A stretch of 64,000 bases of DNA from an uncultured Bacteroidaceae bacterium (GTDB lineage Bacteria; Bacteroidota; Bacteroidia; Bacteroidales; Bacteroidaceae). The notes beneath the pieces are model-generated. The model saw only the letters and a list, made by a program, of their open reading frames with translations, was not told where the DNA came from and did no database searches. Numbering within the stretch: the first letter of the stretch is position 1; the number at the start of each line of letters is the position of its first letter. The position numbers and the translations under genes were made by a program. The stretch lies in assembly GCA_905233765.1 (NCBI GenBank), contig CAJOCU010000012.1, positions 51,180 to 115,179 of the forward strand, written 5' to 3'. Below are positions 23,901 through 32,506 of this stretch, one piece after another.

Positions 23901-26371
23901 TGGGCATTGACGATGTCGAACGAACCATCGCCGCGACTGACAAACTTCCAACAGGAGGCAACCGTCACGGTTGTTCCGCCTCCCAACTCACCGCCGGCAC
24001 CCGTCGATGTGGCATAGCGCGTACCGCGAAGGGGAGTGCAGAGCGTATAGTAATGGCTCGCGCTGGATGTACTGGCAAGGGGTTTGTTGATAGTTAGTGC
24101 AGAAAGGCTGTTCTTGAAGGTCTCGAAGGCCGTCTGCAACGTCGTCACCTGTGCCTCACGCTCGGCGGCGGTCATCGTTGCTTGTAGCGTAGCTTCCACA
24201 TTTGCAACTGCGGCGTTCAACGTGGCGGCAGCACTGACGGGGTAGTAGCCCACTTGCATACGGCAGACGCTGTTGATGTAGGTCTTGATTTCACTAATCT
24301 TTGCCACAACATTCTCAACATTGGCATCTAAGCTCTGGATGGGCGAGTAAGTGATGTTGTCGAGGGCATGGCGGCCAGTAGCGTCGGTGAGTACGAAAGT
24401 GAACATCCACTTGTTGAGGCGTATATTGCTGGCGCTAACGTATGGCAGTTTCAGCAACACCTTGTTCCATCCAGCGTTCAAAGAGATAATGATAGGCTTG
24501 CGCGCGGGGAAATTCTCGTTGCCGAGGTCCACCTCGCTATTGATGCTCACACCGCTGTTGGTCCACGTCGGCGGAGCTACCTCTGTACCATTCACCCAGA
24601 TGCGTGACCCCTTGCGGTCCCAGTTGCCGGCATCGGGAGCCTTGTCGTTCTCTGAGCGGCTGTAGTTCTGGAACTCGATAAGGGCTCCTGCCGTCTGTGC
24701 CGTGGGCGAATAGATGTAGGTCCAGGCATAGGCCGTGGTATTTAGTTGCGGACTGCTGAAGAAGGCAGGCACAGTGGTGCCCCACGTGTGACGCAGGTAA
24801 ATGCCGGCACCAGTAGCCATGCTCGTCGTATAGGTTTGCCCTTCGTAGGTGAATTGGTCAGGAAGGATGTCGTCGGTAGCCGTTTCGGGCGGGAAGACCA
24901 TAGATGCAGCGCCGCCGTTGGGGAATGCCTGTGTGATACGCCACTTCACGTTGGTCTGCTTGACGTAGGGAATAGGTTCGTCGCTGAGCCATGTATCCTT
25001 GTAATAGAGGAAGCGGCGTTCCCAGTCGGCAAACTCCTCGAACTCCGAGCCGCTGTTGGGTAGTGTTGTGCCACCTGTCTCTATGTATTGCTTTCCGCCT
25101 CCCAACCAGCCACGTTCTGCAGTGGCAAGGGCATGGGCATAGAGGCCGTTCTGACTGATGATGTCTGTCTCGGTCGCTGTCTTGCGGTCGTTCCAGATGG
25201 CGGTGATAGCACCGGCCACTTCGCTGTTACCTTGCTGGGCATAATAAACATTACTCTTGTAGATACCCACCAGGTCGGCAAAGACATCGAAGTGGTTGAT
25301 GTAGTTGTAGCGGCAGTCGATATTGGGCAGGCCGTCAATCTTGCGACCGCTGGTGCTCCACATCTCCGTCATGTCGATATAGGGCAGCGTGGAGGTGCTG
25401 ATGCTGACACCACTGATGGGGTTCCACACGATGCAGCGGCGCCCCAGTGTCTCTTTGATGTACTGTGACATCTCGTTGACGAAGGCGGCGGTGGTGCCGG
25501 CCTCGTCGGCACCAATGTGGATGTAGGGAGCCAGCGGGAAGGCTGCGGCCAACTCACTGAGCAATGCCTTCAGCGCCACTTTTCCCTCATCGCTGCTCAT
25601 GGTGTAACCCATCGCATTGGTGAAGGCGGTGGAGTGACCGGGCATGTCGATTTCGGGAATGACGATGACGCCACGCTCGGCAGCGTAGGCCTCCAGTTCG
25701 GTGCATTGAGCCTGGGTGTAGTAGCTTCCCGCGAAGCGCGTCATATTGGCGGCTTGGTTGAGCTGCGGATATATCTTACTCTCGAAGCGGAAGCCTTGGT
25801 TGTCGGTCAGGTGCCAATGAAAGACATTGACCTTGAAGCGTGAAAGCAAGTCGATTTCCTTCTTCAGCTCATCGAAGGAGATGAACGAACGGCCAACGTC
25901 GTGCATGAAACCGCGCAGCTTGAAAGCTGGGTAGTCGGTGATGTCAACACCTGGGATGTTGGCGCCGTCCGTGGCAGCTTTTAACTGCATCAACGTCTGA
26001 GCAGCACGGATCACACCTGTCTTTGTGGCGGCAGTGATGGTGATGGCATCAGCCGTGACGTTCAATTTGTAGCCCTCGTTGTCGAAGCCTGCCAGCGTGT
26101 AATCAAAGGTGCCGAGAGTCGTGGGATTGACAAGATTGACCATAACCGTGGCTGCTGCGGATGTCTCTATCTGGAACAGGGAGGCCAAGAGCGTCGAATT
26201 CGTAGGGTCAGTGAGTGCTACGTCTCGATTCAGCGCAAAAGAGGTTCCGTTTTCAACCAGCTGCTGTGGTTTTGGCATCAGCCATTCCGTAGGTTTGATG
26301 CTCTCTTGTGCGCAGAGGACAACGGCCATCATGGCGAAGAGACTGCAAAGGAATAATCGTAAGGTTTTCAT
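20888..26371 (-). CDS. GH20 beta-N-acetylhexosaminidase - GH33 sialidase fusion, secreted (1827 aa)
   Basis: Signal peptide MKTLRLFLCSLFAMMAVVLCAQ. GH20b domain (~25-140) and GH20 catalytic domain (~150-440) with HDVGRSFISFDELKKEID, HWHLTDNQGFRFESK and the catalytic Asp-Glu pair in HIGADEAG (~288). Middle modules (~600-1200) include a lectin-like ricin-type part. The GH33 six-bladed propeller (~1250-1620) shows YYRIPTIIRT and four Asp boxes (MDNGATW, TDNGATW, DDEGATW, DQGQTW; near residues 1304, 1367, 1427 and 1548). A beta module shared with the first gene of the window and a degenerate tail follow. It should release sialic acid and N-acetylhexosamine from host glycans or mucin. The FAD dehydrogenase gene is 23 bp upstream on the same strand. 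Confidence 0.93.
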   Translation of the reverse strand: MKTLRLFLCSLFAMMAVVLCAQESIKPTEWLMPKPQQLVENGTSFALNRDVALTDPTNSTLLASLFQIETSAAATVMVNLVNPTTLGTFDYTLAGFDNEGYKLNVTADAITITAATKTGVIRAAQTLMQLKAATDGANIPGVDITDYPAFKLRGFMHDVGRSFISFDELKKEIDLLSRFKVNVFHWHLTDNQGFRFESKIYPQLNQAANMTRFAGSYYTQAQCTELEAYAAERGVIVIPEIDMPGHSTAFTNAMGYTMSSDEGKVALKALLSELAAAFPLAPYIHIGADEAGTTAAFVNEMSQYIKETLGRRCIVWNPISGVSISTSTLPYIDMTEMWSTSGRKIDGLPNIDCRYNYINHFDVFADLVGIYKSNVYYAQQGNSEVAGAITAIWNDRKTATETDIISQNGLYAHALATAERGWLGGGKQYIETGGTTLPNSGSEFEEFADWERRFLYYKDTWLSDEPIPYVKQTNVKWRITQAFPNGGAASMVFPPETATDDILPDQFTYEGQTYTTSMATGAGIYLRHTWGTTVPAFFSSPQLNTTAYAWTYIYSPTAQTAGALIEFQNYSRSENDKAPDAGNWDRKGSRIWVNGTEVAPPTWTNSGVSINSEVDLGNENFPARKPIIISLNAGWNKVLLKLPYVSASNIRLNKWMFTFVLTDATGRHALDNITYSPIQSLDANVENVVAKISEIKTYINSVCRMQVGYYPVSAAATLNAAVANVEATLQATMTAAEREAQVTTLQTAFETFKNSLSALTINKPLASTSSASHYYTLCTPLRGTRYATSTGAGGELGGGTTVTVASCWKFVSRGDGSFDIVNAQDGSYILPNSSNNTVLKTQATSPSAGWTIAKADETGYVIITSGSCQFNQTNTSSSALSGGYKIYNWGSGTNTTDTGCKYRIEEIAEDDIPFPLSSTALDELTNRDMNISATAATSLTTGQWYIMKNVGRNGYLYEKAADHKLYTQAAQPSGYAHDNAQLLVRLSDDSEGKYFLQTGYGNYFSTLINGLGGSGGGNNNGTTATKKSSYTIGTISSGYFYLKDANDVIMDANTIGGTVAGWGTTIPTSTTGNAAWQFFPIELVEVDPSLCLRATDVTVCQGHQTTGQGNTMQALLRLKVIPFKSCTPNSVNVTLTGADQLDRVAIYTTTIDQIHAAASPVKIGEATVTGSNLIITTSSATALTANTPIYIWVTADVKSSATELATIDAAITSIGYSNDYGTNACDLSAIGNPDGAMRIFKQQAALWTASQSQAKYYRIPTIIRTADGGIAAFTDYRYDNTEDLGKPASGHKIDVVMRKSMDNGATWSAPMTIAAGDGSSDAAYGYGDPAVVCTKSGKLICLMAAGRNSYPTGMLHMGYTESTDNGATWSTPIDIFSAINKGGINFQSTFTTAGKGVTFDNGRVAFAMNGKVSGTTNEYILYSDDEGATWTIMPTAVYTGADESKLEIMNDNSLILSVRRGGWNSMANRGYNRSTGDASGDGITSWGTQGIWAAEMNANGCNADILYYNRGTENAARPDMMLHTLTKTFSTYRRDLRLYMSFDQGQTWQEAFQLQPGYSAYSSMQKLANGDLAIIFEDGSLGNQDKMDCYAMTYLVISRETLEARAEEVWQHKQETANMVKIVYDNSKETELGKWDVDNTSGRNVWTSTAPPNSIAGLTLRKSAGTFDRYTGWNGYYNLAYKVGAANRDEVLTLTAPDGYLIKSYTFRVQEWSNGAAANDFTITAVDGTTIQPAYGGADGYTPFDIKDILAKSTTITVRSTNATKYLAIINFAVTLISEEEVGISAPRQPSSINPHPSTIYNLAGQRIAAPTKPGIYILNGKKQVIH
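20975..21005. repeat. Period-7-like repeat in the tail linker of the GH20-GH33 protein
   Basis: GAGGGTT/GATAGAT/GAAGGTT units encode SSINPHPSTIYN just before the tail, similar in nature to PSTLIFHPSTLF in the ABC transporter. Confidence 0.55.
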
Positions 26372-26394
26372 AGCGTATGGAAGTTAATGGTTTT

Positions 26395-28002
26395 TTAAGA
26401 TGTTGAATGGTTGAGATAGGCTGCGGCGGCCTCGGCACAGCGCTCACCGTCGATGGCTGCGCTGACGATGCCTCCCGCATAACCGGCTCCTTCGCCACAG
26501 GGATAGAGGCCCTGGAGGCGGATATGCTGGAGGGTCTCTCCATTTCTGATGATGCGCACGGGCGCCGAGGTGCGGGTTTCCACGCCGATGACGGTGGCCT
26601 CGTTGGTGAGGAAACCGTGGCTCTTGCGGCCGAAGGCGCGGAAGCCTTCCTGCAGACGCTCGGTGATGAACTTCGGCATCCAGAAATGCAGGGGCGATGA
26701 GACGAGCCCCGGGGCATAGCTGCTCTCGGGCAGGTCGTAGCTGAGGCGACCGTTCACGAAGTCGGCCATGCGCTGTGCCGGTGCCGTCTGACGACGTCCA
26801 CCCTGCTGCCAAGCGAGACGCTCCAAGTGTTCTTGAAAGTGGAGAGTGGAGAGTGGAGAGTGGAGAGTCTCTTGGTCCATCGTATCTCGTCCATCGTACA
26901 TCTGGCTGATGTCCTCTGCGTGTATCTCCACCACCATACCGGAATTGCTCCAGCGGCCGTTGCGGTGGCTGGGACTCATGCCGTTGACCACGACCTGCTC
27001 GGGACCTGTGGCCGCAGGAACCACGAAGCCGCCAGGACACATACAGAAGGAATAGACGCCGCGACCACCGCACTGCTGCACAAAGGCGTACTCGGCCGCC
27101 GGCAGCCATTTTCCGCGACCGCTGCGGTTGTGGTACTGAATCTGGTCGATGAGCGCGGAAGGGTGCTCCAGGCGCAAACCGACAGCGATGCCCTTGGCCT
27201 CAATCTCGATGTTGCGTGCTGCCAGCAGCCGATAGACATCGCGGGCAGAATGGCCGGTGGCGAGGATGACAGGACCGTGTAGTTCGGTTGTCTCTGCAGC
27301 ACAGCTGCAGAGACAACCAACAACACGGGACCCTTCGATGATGAGGTCGGTCATCTTCGTTTGGAAATGTACTTCGCCGCCGCAACGGATGATGGTGTTG
27401 CGCATATTCTCAATAACGCGTGGCAGACGGTCGGTGCCGATATGGGGATGGGCATCGGCGAGGATGGTGGTCTGGGCACCATGCTGGCAGAATACGTTGA
27501 GGATCTTCTCCACAGAGCCACGTTTCTTGGAGCGCGTGTAGAGCTTACCGTCGGAATAGGCCCCTGCCCCACCCTCGCCGAAGCTGTAGTTGCTCTCGGG
27601 ATCGACGGTGTGCTCGCGCGAGATGCGTGCCAGGTCTTTCTTGCGTTCGTGGACGTCCTTGCCGCGCTCCACCACGATGGGCCGCAGCCCCAGCTCAATG
27701 AGGCGCAGTGCCGCAAACAGTCCGCCCGGACCGGCACCGATGACGATGACCTGCGGGCGGTCCTCCACATTCGGGTAGTCGATGCGCTGGAACGCCTCCT
27801 CCGCCATCGGCTCGTCAAGCCAGCAGCGCACGGTGAGGTTCACGAACACCTGCCGCTGGCGTGCGTCGATGCTGCGACGTATGACACGAAAGCCCTGCAG
27901 CTGGCGACCACTGACGCCCTGTTCCTCGACGAGACAAGTGCGAATCGCCGCGTCCGACGCCGCCACCTGCGGCAAGACACGTAGTTGAAAATCCTGTATC
28001 AT
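26395..28002 (-). CDS. FAD-dependent dehydrogenase (COG2509-type NAD(P)/FAD oxidoreductase)
   Basis: The start MIQDFQLRVLPQ at 28002 is chosen because a -7 box TATCTTTG lies 4 nt before it. An N-terminal domain of ~90 residues precedes the Rossmann motif VIVIGAGPGGLFAALRL (~95-111), then GEGGAGAYSDGKLYTR, VILATGHSARDVYRLL and GICPCGEGAGYAGGI-like FAD-binding motifs near the C-terminus (LYPCGEGAGYAGGIVSAA). Length 535 fits the family. Two insertions are visible: a 15-bp perfect hairpin coding GCLCSCAAET (~229-239) and a GAGAGTG repeat coding TLHSPLSTLHF (~378-388). The substrate is unknown. It is probably cotranscribed with the GH20-GH33 gene. Confidence 0.88.
   Translation of the reverse strand: MIQDFQLRVLPQVAASDAAIRTCLVEEQGVSGRQLQGFRVIRRSIDARQRQVFVNLTVRCWLDEPMAEEAFQRIDYPNVEDRPQVIVIGAGPGGLFAALRLIELGLRPIVVERGKDVHERKKDLARISREHTVDPESNYSFGEGGAGAYSDGKLYTRSKKRGSVEKILNVFCQHGAQTTILADAHPHIGTDRLPRVIENMRNTIIRCGGEVHFQTKMTDLIIEGSRVVGCLCSCAAETTELHGPVILATGHSARDVYRLLAARNIEIEAKGIAVGLRLEHPSALIDQIQYHNRSGRGKWLPAAEYAFVQQCGGRGVYSFCMCPGGFVVPAATGPEQVVVNGMSPSHRNGRWSNSGMVVEIHAEDISQMYDGRDTMDQETLHSPLSTLHFQEHLERLAWQQGGRRQTAPAQRMADFVNGRLSYDLPESSYAPGLVSSPLHFWMPKFITERLQEGFRAFGRKSHGFLTNEATVIGVETRTSAPVRIIRNGETLQHIRLQGLYPCGEGAGYAGGIVSAAIDGERCAEAAAAYLNHSTS
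26838..26871. repeat. Period-7 repeat (GTGGAGA units) inside the FAD dehydrogenase gene
   Basis: More than four tandem GTGGAGA units encode TLHSPLSTLHF on the minus strand, in frame. Confidence 0.85.
27286..27318. repeat. Perfect 15-bp hairpin with 3-nt loop inside the FAD dehydrogenase gene
   Basis: Arms 27286-27300 and 27304-27318, loop ACA. It has the same dimensions as the hairpin in radA (15326-15358) but unrelated sequence, and encodes Cys/Ala-rich residues in a variable turn. Confidence 0.85.
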
Positions 28003-28006
28003 GGCG

Positions 28007-28014
28007 CAAAGATA
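28007..28014 (-). promoter_or_regulatory. -7 box TATCTTTG for the FAD dehydrogenase, probably giving a leaderless mRNA
   Basis: Minus-strand sequence TATCTTTGCGCCATG puts only 4 nt between the -7 box and the start codon, so transcription should begin at or next to the ATG. Confidence 0.55.
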
Positions 28015-28122
28015 AAGAAATTTTACGATTGGACGTTTTACAATCCGCAAATATTTCATGTTTTCTATTCCATATTCAGCATTTTATATTTCATATTTCA
28101 TATTTAAGTCCGAAGAATTGCG

Positions 28123-28130
28123 TACCTTTG
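28123..28130 (+). promoter_or_regulatory. -7 box TACCTTTG for tamB-tamL
   Basis: TACCTTTG, 23 nt before the ATG at 28154. It excludes the upstream in-frame ATG at 28058, which would read through AT-rich repeats. Confidence 0.6.
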
Positions 28131-28153
28131 CCACGAAAAAGACGTCATCAGCG

Positions 28154-31100
28154 ATGAAAAGCTTTCTGAAATGGGTCGGCATCGTGGTGGCAATACCCAT
28201 TGTGGTGGTGTTGCTGCTGATGGTGTCGTTGTATGTTCCGCCCGTGCAGGACTATGCTGTGCGGCGGGCTACGGCCTACGCCTCAGAGCAGACAGGCTTC
28301 AAGATTGACGTGGGATGTCTGCGGCTGACACCGCTGCTGAACCTGCGCGTGGAGGACCTCACGGTGGCCGATAGCGTCGGAGACACACTGGTGGCAGCAC
28401 GCCAGGCGAAGGTGGAGCTTTCACTCAGGCACATCTTCGAGCAGCGCATCGGCGTCAAAGGGCTGTCGCTGGCGGAGGTGAAGGTGGACACGAAAGAACT
28501 CATCACATCAATACTCATACAGGGTTCACTGCAAGAATTCCGACTGCACGACGAAGTGAATCTGCTGCAACAAAAGGCGGGGATCGACGACCTGACGGCA
28601 CGAGGGCTTGACGTGGCGCTGACGCTGCGCGACACCACCGTGGTGGACACGACCGAGAGCGCACCCGTGGACTGGGCCTTCGCCATCACCCGCGCCACCA
28701 TCAGCGATGCACATGTGCGGCTGGTGAACGACACGGTGCAACTGCTGGACCTGGACTCGCTGAGCCTGCAGGCCGACAGCCTCGCGCTGGCGCTGAACCC
28801 GGGCCATCTGAGCGCGCCCAGCGTGCTGCTGACGACGCCGTCGTCACAGATCAAGGCCTGGACGGAGATGGACTTCCGCGCCTTCACGCCCGGTAGCGAC
28901 GGGCACATCGACATCGGTGTGCAGACGACGATGACGAAGGATGACCTGCTGGCGGCGACGGCGGCTTACCTGCCCGAGGGCTTCGCAGAGGCATACCCCG
29001 ACCGTCCGCTGCGGCTGGCACTCACAGCCTCCGGCAATATCGATGCCCTGAAGCTGACGCGCGTGGAGGCATCCCTGCCCGGCAGCATCTATCTGGATGC
29101 ACAGGGCGACGTGGCACATCTGCTGGACTCCGCAGGCCTGCAAGGTGCGGTGGACTTCAACGTGCAGACACAAGACATTGAATGGACACGCGCACTGGCA
29201 GGCGGGCTGAAGGGCGTACGACTGCCGCCAATGCAACTCGGAGGCACTGCCACAGCCGACGGCACACGCTACGGTGCCGATGCCGTCCTACGCGAAAGTA
29301 GCGGGCTGGTACACCTAAAAGCAGACATCGACACACGTCAGCCGCTGAGCTACGATGCCAAGCTGCAGACCTCGCAGCTGCAATTGCGCCACTTCCTACC
29401 CTCGCTGGCAATGGGGCCGCTGACGGCGCAAGGCACACTGCAAGGCACCGGAACTGATCTCATGAACCGCAGTACACGCCTCGACGCACAGTTGAAGCTG
29501 ACACAGGCCAGCTATGATAAATACGACTTCAACGGCACTACGCTGGAAGCTCGTGTAGGTGGAGGTCGCGGCCATGCCCGACTGCTGGCCGACAACCCGC
29601 TCGTGACGCTGCAGGCCGATTTGGATGCCATGCTGGCGCGCAAGACCGATTTCACGCTGGGCGTGGATCTGGGCCGTGCCGACCTGCAGACCCTCGGCCT
29701 CACCGACCACCCGCTGAAGACGGCCTTCTGCCTGCATCTCGACGGCACCACCGACTTCGAGCGCCACCACCGTCTGCAGGGCCACGTGAACGAGATCCTG
29801 CTGATGCCCTACGACTCCATCTTCCGTCCCGAGGACGTGACATTAGAGGCGCTGCTGGAACCCGACACCACCTATGCTCTCGTGAGCAGTGGCGACCTGA
29901 GCTTACGTATGCGAGGACATACTGGCTACGACCAGTTGCTGGGCCAACTGGGCCATTTCACCGATGAACTGAGCCGTCAGCTCAAGGAGCGTCGCCTCGA
30001 TGAGGACGCGCTGGCGAGGCGTCTGCCACAAGTGGATGTGCGCCTGTCATCGGGACAGCATAACCCGCTGCACGCCATCCTGGCAGCGACAGGCTACACC
30101 TTCAACGACCTGCGCTTCGGCATCAACCTGGATCCGCTCATCGGCATGAACGGCGGCGGACATATCTACGGACTGAACACCGGCGCTATCCTGCTTGACA
30201 CCATCCGTGCACATATCTATCAGGACAGCACCAGCGTGCGCATAGATGCCCGCGTGAAGAACAACCGCCACAATCCGCAGGTGGCCTTCGATGCGCTCCT
30301 GAATGCACAGCTGACGCGCGAGGGAGTGGCCGGCGTGCAGGTGCAGTACTTCGACAGCCGCGGCGTCAAGGGCGTGGACTTGGGTGTGGAAGCCGCCATC
30401 ACGGGCGACACGCTGCGTGCTCACCTCGACCCGCTCAATCCCATCATCGCCTACCGCACCTTCCACATCAACCCCGACAACTACGTGATGCTCACGAAGA
30501 AGAACCACGTGGATGCCTTCGTAGATCTGCTGGCCGACGACGGCACGGGCCTGAAGATCTACTCGTCGCCAAACACCGATGCCCTGCAGGACCTCACGGT
30601 GAGCATCAACCACCTGAACCTGGGCGAGCTGTCGAGCGTGCTGCCCTATCTGCCCAAACTCGGCGGTTTCCTGAACGGCGACGCGCACCTGATTGTGGAT
30701 GAGAACCTGAATGTCTCGGCGGACATGGAAGTCGATAACCTGCACTACAAAGGTGCACAACTGGGGCAGGTGGGCCTTCAAGCCGTCTATCTCCCCAATG
30801 CTGACGGCAGCCACTTCGTGGATGGCAACCTGCTGTATGTGGGGATGCCCGTGGCGACGTTCACAGGCGACTACCAGCCCGACGGCGACAGCATCAATGT
30901 GGATGCCACGCTGGACCGCCTGCCGTTCTCGCTGGCCAACGCCTTCCTGCCCGACGGCGTAGCACGCCTGGACGGTGTAGCCTTCGGCGACATCCATGTG
31001 GGGGGCACCACCGCACAACCGCAGGTCGATGGCGACCTCATCACCTCGGGACTGCGCATCCTCTCCGACCCCTATAGCCTGAAACTGCGCGTGGCTGACG

Positions 31101-32500
31101 ACACACTCCGTGTGCGCGGCAGCCAACTGAATCTGGATCGCATCAATATCTACTCCACGGGCGCGAGCCCCTTCACGATGGACGGCGTCATCAACTTCGC
31201 CGACCTCTCGAAGATCACGCTGGACGCCACCATGAGTGCACAGGACTTCGAGCTCATTAATGCCAAGAAGACCGCGCAGTCAGTGGCCTTCGGCAAGGTG
31301 TTCGTGGATTTCAAATCAATCGTGAAGGGCACGCTGGACAACCTCAACATCCTCGGACGCCTGAAGGTGCTGGGCAAGACCGACGTCACCTATATGCTCA
31401 CCGACTCGCCCTTGACAGCCAACGACCAGTTGGCCGACCTCGTGGAATTTGTCGATTTCAACGACACATTGCGCGTGGAGAAGGCGGAGGAACGCAAGCC
31501 GCAACACATCAACGTGACGATGAGCATCGATATCGACGATATCACACAGGTACACTGCCTGCTCAGCGCCGACGGCTCCAGCTACGTGGACCTCGAGGGC
31601 GGCGGCAACCTGATGATGACCTACTCGCCCGAGAAAGACCTGCAGATGAACGGACGCTACACCATCAACAACGGAACGCTCAAATACACGCTGATGGTCA
31701 TTCCGCTGAAGGAGTTCACCATCAAGAGTGGTAGCTACGCCGAATTCCACGGGCCGCTGTCGAATCCGACACTGAACCTGAGCGCCACGGAGCGTGTGCG
31801 CACCAGCGTGACAGAGAACAAGCAGCCGCGCAGCGTGAACTTTGAAGTGGGACTGAACATCACGCAGACGCTGAAGAACCTTGGGCTGGAATTCACCCTC
31901 GACGCACCCGAGGACATGACCATCAAGAACGAACTGGCCTCGATGAGTGCCGAGCAGCGCGGACGCCTGGCGGTGACGATGCTGGCTACTGGAATGTATG
32001 TCAACGATGCCGGTGCCAACACGAGCGGAGGCGTAACAGGACAGAACGCCCTCAACGCGTTCCTGCAGAGCCAGATCTCCAACATCACGAGCAAGGCCCT
32101 GAAGAGCATCGACCTGAGCATGGGCGTGGAGCAGGGTGTGGGTGCCAGCGGCGCCACGACGACGGACTACAGCTTCCGCTTCGCCAAACGCTTCTGGGGC
32201 AACCGCATCAGCGTCATCGTAGGTGGCAAGGTGAGCACGGGCGAGAACGCCGTGAACACAGGCGAGAGCATTATCGACAACGTCAGCCTTGAATACCGCC
32301 TCGATGAGGGTGCCACGCGCTACGTGAACGTGTTCTACAACAAGAACTACGAATCGCTCCTCGACGGCGAAGTGACCGAAATGGGCGCAGGCCTCGTCCT
32401 GCGCCGCAAGACGGAACGACTGGGAGAGTTGTTCCTGTTTAAACGACCCACCCCTGATTCCTCCCGTGAGGAAGGGGAGAAAGAATCCCCGAAACCTTAA
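28154..32500 (+). CDS. tamB: TamB-family translocation and assembly module protein
   Basis: TamB spans from inner to outer membrane and helps move lipids or outer-membrane proteins. The 1448-residue product has an N-terminal anchor (MKSFLKWVGIVVAIPIVVVLLLMV), a very long beta-helical region with repeating short strands (DAQGDVAHL, GHIYGLNTGAI, GGFLNGDAHL, GVAFGDIHVGG), and the conserved DUF490 C-terminal domain (MNGRYTINNGTLKYTL, FTIKSGSYAEFHG, AYSFRFAKRFWG-like, VIVGGKVSTGE). The last ~18 residues (RPTPDSSREEGEKESPKP) come from a GC-rich repeat element at 32445-32479. The lipoprotein partner TamL starts 6 nt after the stop, so the two form an operon. Confidence 0.9.
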   Translation: MKSFLKWVGIVVAIPIVVVLLLMVSLYVPPVQDYAVRRATAYASEQTGFKIDVGCLRLTPLLNLRVEDLTVADSVGDTLVAARQAKVELSLRHIFEQRIGVKGLSLAEVKVDTKELITSILIQGSLQEFRLHDEVNLLQQKAGIDDLTARGLDVALTLRDTTVVDTTESAPVDWAFAITRATISDAHVRLVNDTVQLLDLDSLSLQADSLALALNPGHLSAPSVLLTTPSSQIKAWTEMDFRAFTPGSDGHIDIGVQTTMTKDDLLAATAAYLPEGFAEAYPDRPLRLALTASGNIDALKLTRVEASLPGSIYLDAQGDVAHLLDSAGLQGAVDFNVQTQDIEWTRALAGGLKGVRLPPMQLGGTATADGTRYGADAVLRESSGLVHLKADIDTRQPLSYDAKLQTSQLQLRHFLPSLAMGPLTAQGTLQGTGTDLMNRSTRLDAQLKLTQASYDKYDFNGTTLEARVGGGRGHARLLADNPLVTLQADLDAMLARKTDFTLGVDLGRADLQTLGLTDHPLKTAFCLHLDGTTDFERHHRLQGHVNEILLMPYDSIFRPEDVTLEALLEPDTTYALVSSGDLSLRMRGHTGYDQLLGQLGHFTDELSRQLKERRLDEDALARRLPQVDVRLSSGQHNPLHAILAATGYTFNDLRFGINLDPLIGMNGGGHIYGLNTGAILLDTIRAHIYQDSTSVRIDARVKNNRHNPQVAFDALLNAQLTREGVAGVQVQYFDSRGVKGVDLGVEAAITGDTLRAHLDPLNPIIAYRTFHINPDNYVMLTKKNHVDAFVDLLADDGTGLKIYSSPNTDALQDLTVSINHLNLGELSSVLPYLPKLGGFLNGDAHLIVDENLNVSADMEVDNLHYKGAQLGQVGLQAVYLPNADGSHFVDGNLLYVGMPVATFTGDYQPDGDSINVDATLDRLPFSLANAFLPDGVARLDGVAFGDIHVGGTTAQPQVDGDLITSGLRILSDPYSLKLRVADDTLRVRGSQLNLDRINIYSTGASPFTMDGVINFADLSKITLDATMSAQDFELINAKKTAQSVAFGKVFVDFKSIVKGTLDNLNILGRLKVLGKTDVTYMLTDSPLTANDQLADLVEFVDFNDTLRVEKAEERKPQHINVTMSIDIDDITQVHCLLSADGSSYVDLEGGGNLMMTYSPEKDLQMNGRYTINNGTLKYTLMVIPLKEFTIKSGSYAEFHGPLSNPTLNLSATERVRTSVTENKQPRSVNFEVGLNITQTLKNLGLEFTLDAPEDMTIKNELASMSAEQRGRLAVTMLATGMYVNDAGANTSGGVTGQNALNAFLQSQISNITSKALKSIDLSMGVEQGVGASGATTTDYSFRFAKRFWGNRISVIVGGKVSTGENAVNTGESIIDNVSLEYRLDEGATRYVNVFYNKNYESLLDGEVTEMGAGLVLRRKTERLGELFLFKRPTPDSSREEGEKESPKP
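32445..32479 (+). repeat. GC-rich repeat element at the 3' end of tamB
   Basis: GACCCACCCCTGATTCC tail, then CTCCCGTGAGGAAGGGGAG. A single arm that adds a new C-terminus to TamB. Confidence 0.75.
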
Positions 32501-32506
32501 GCTCCT

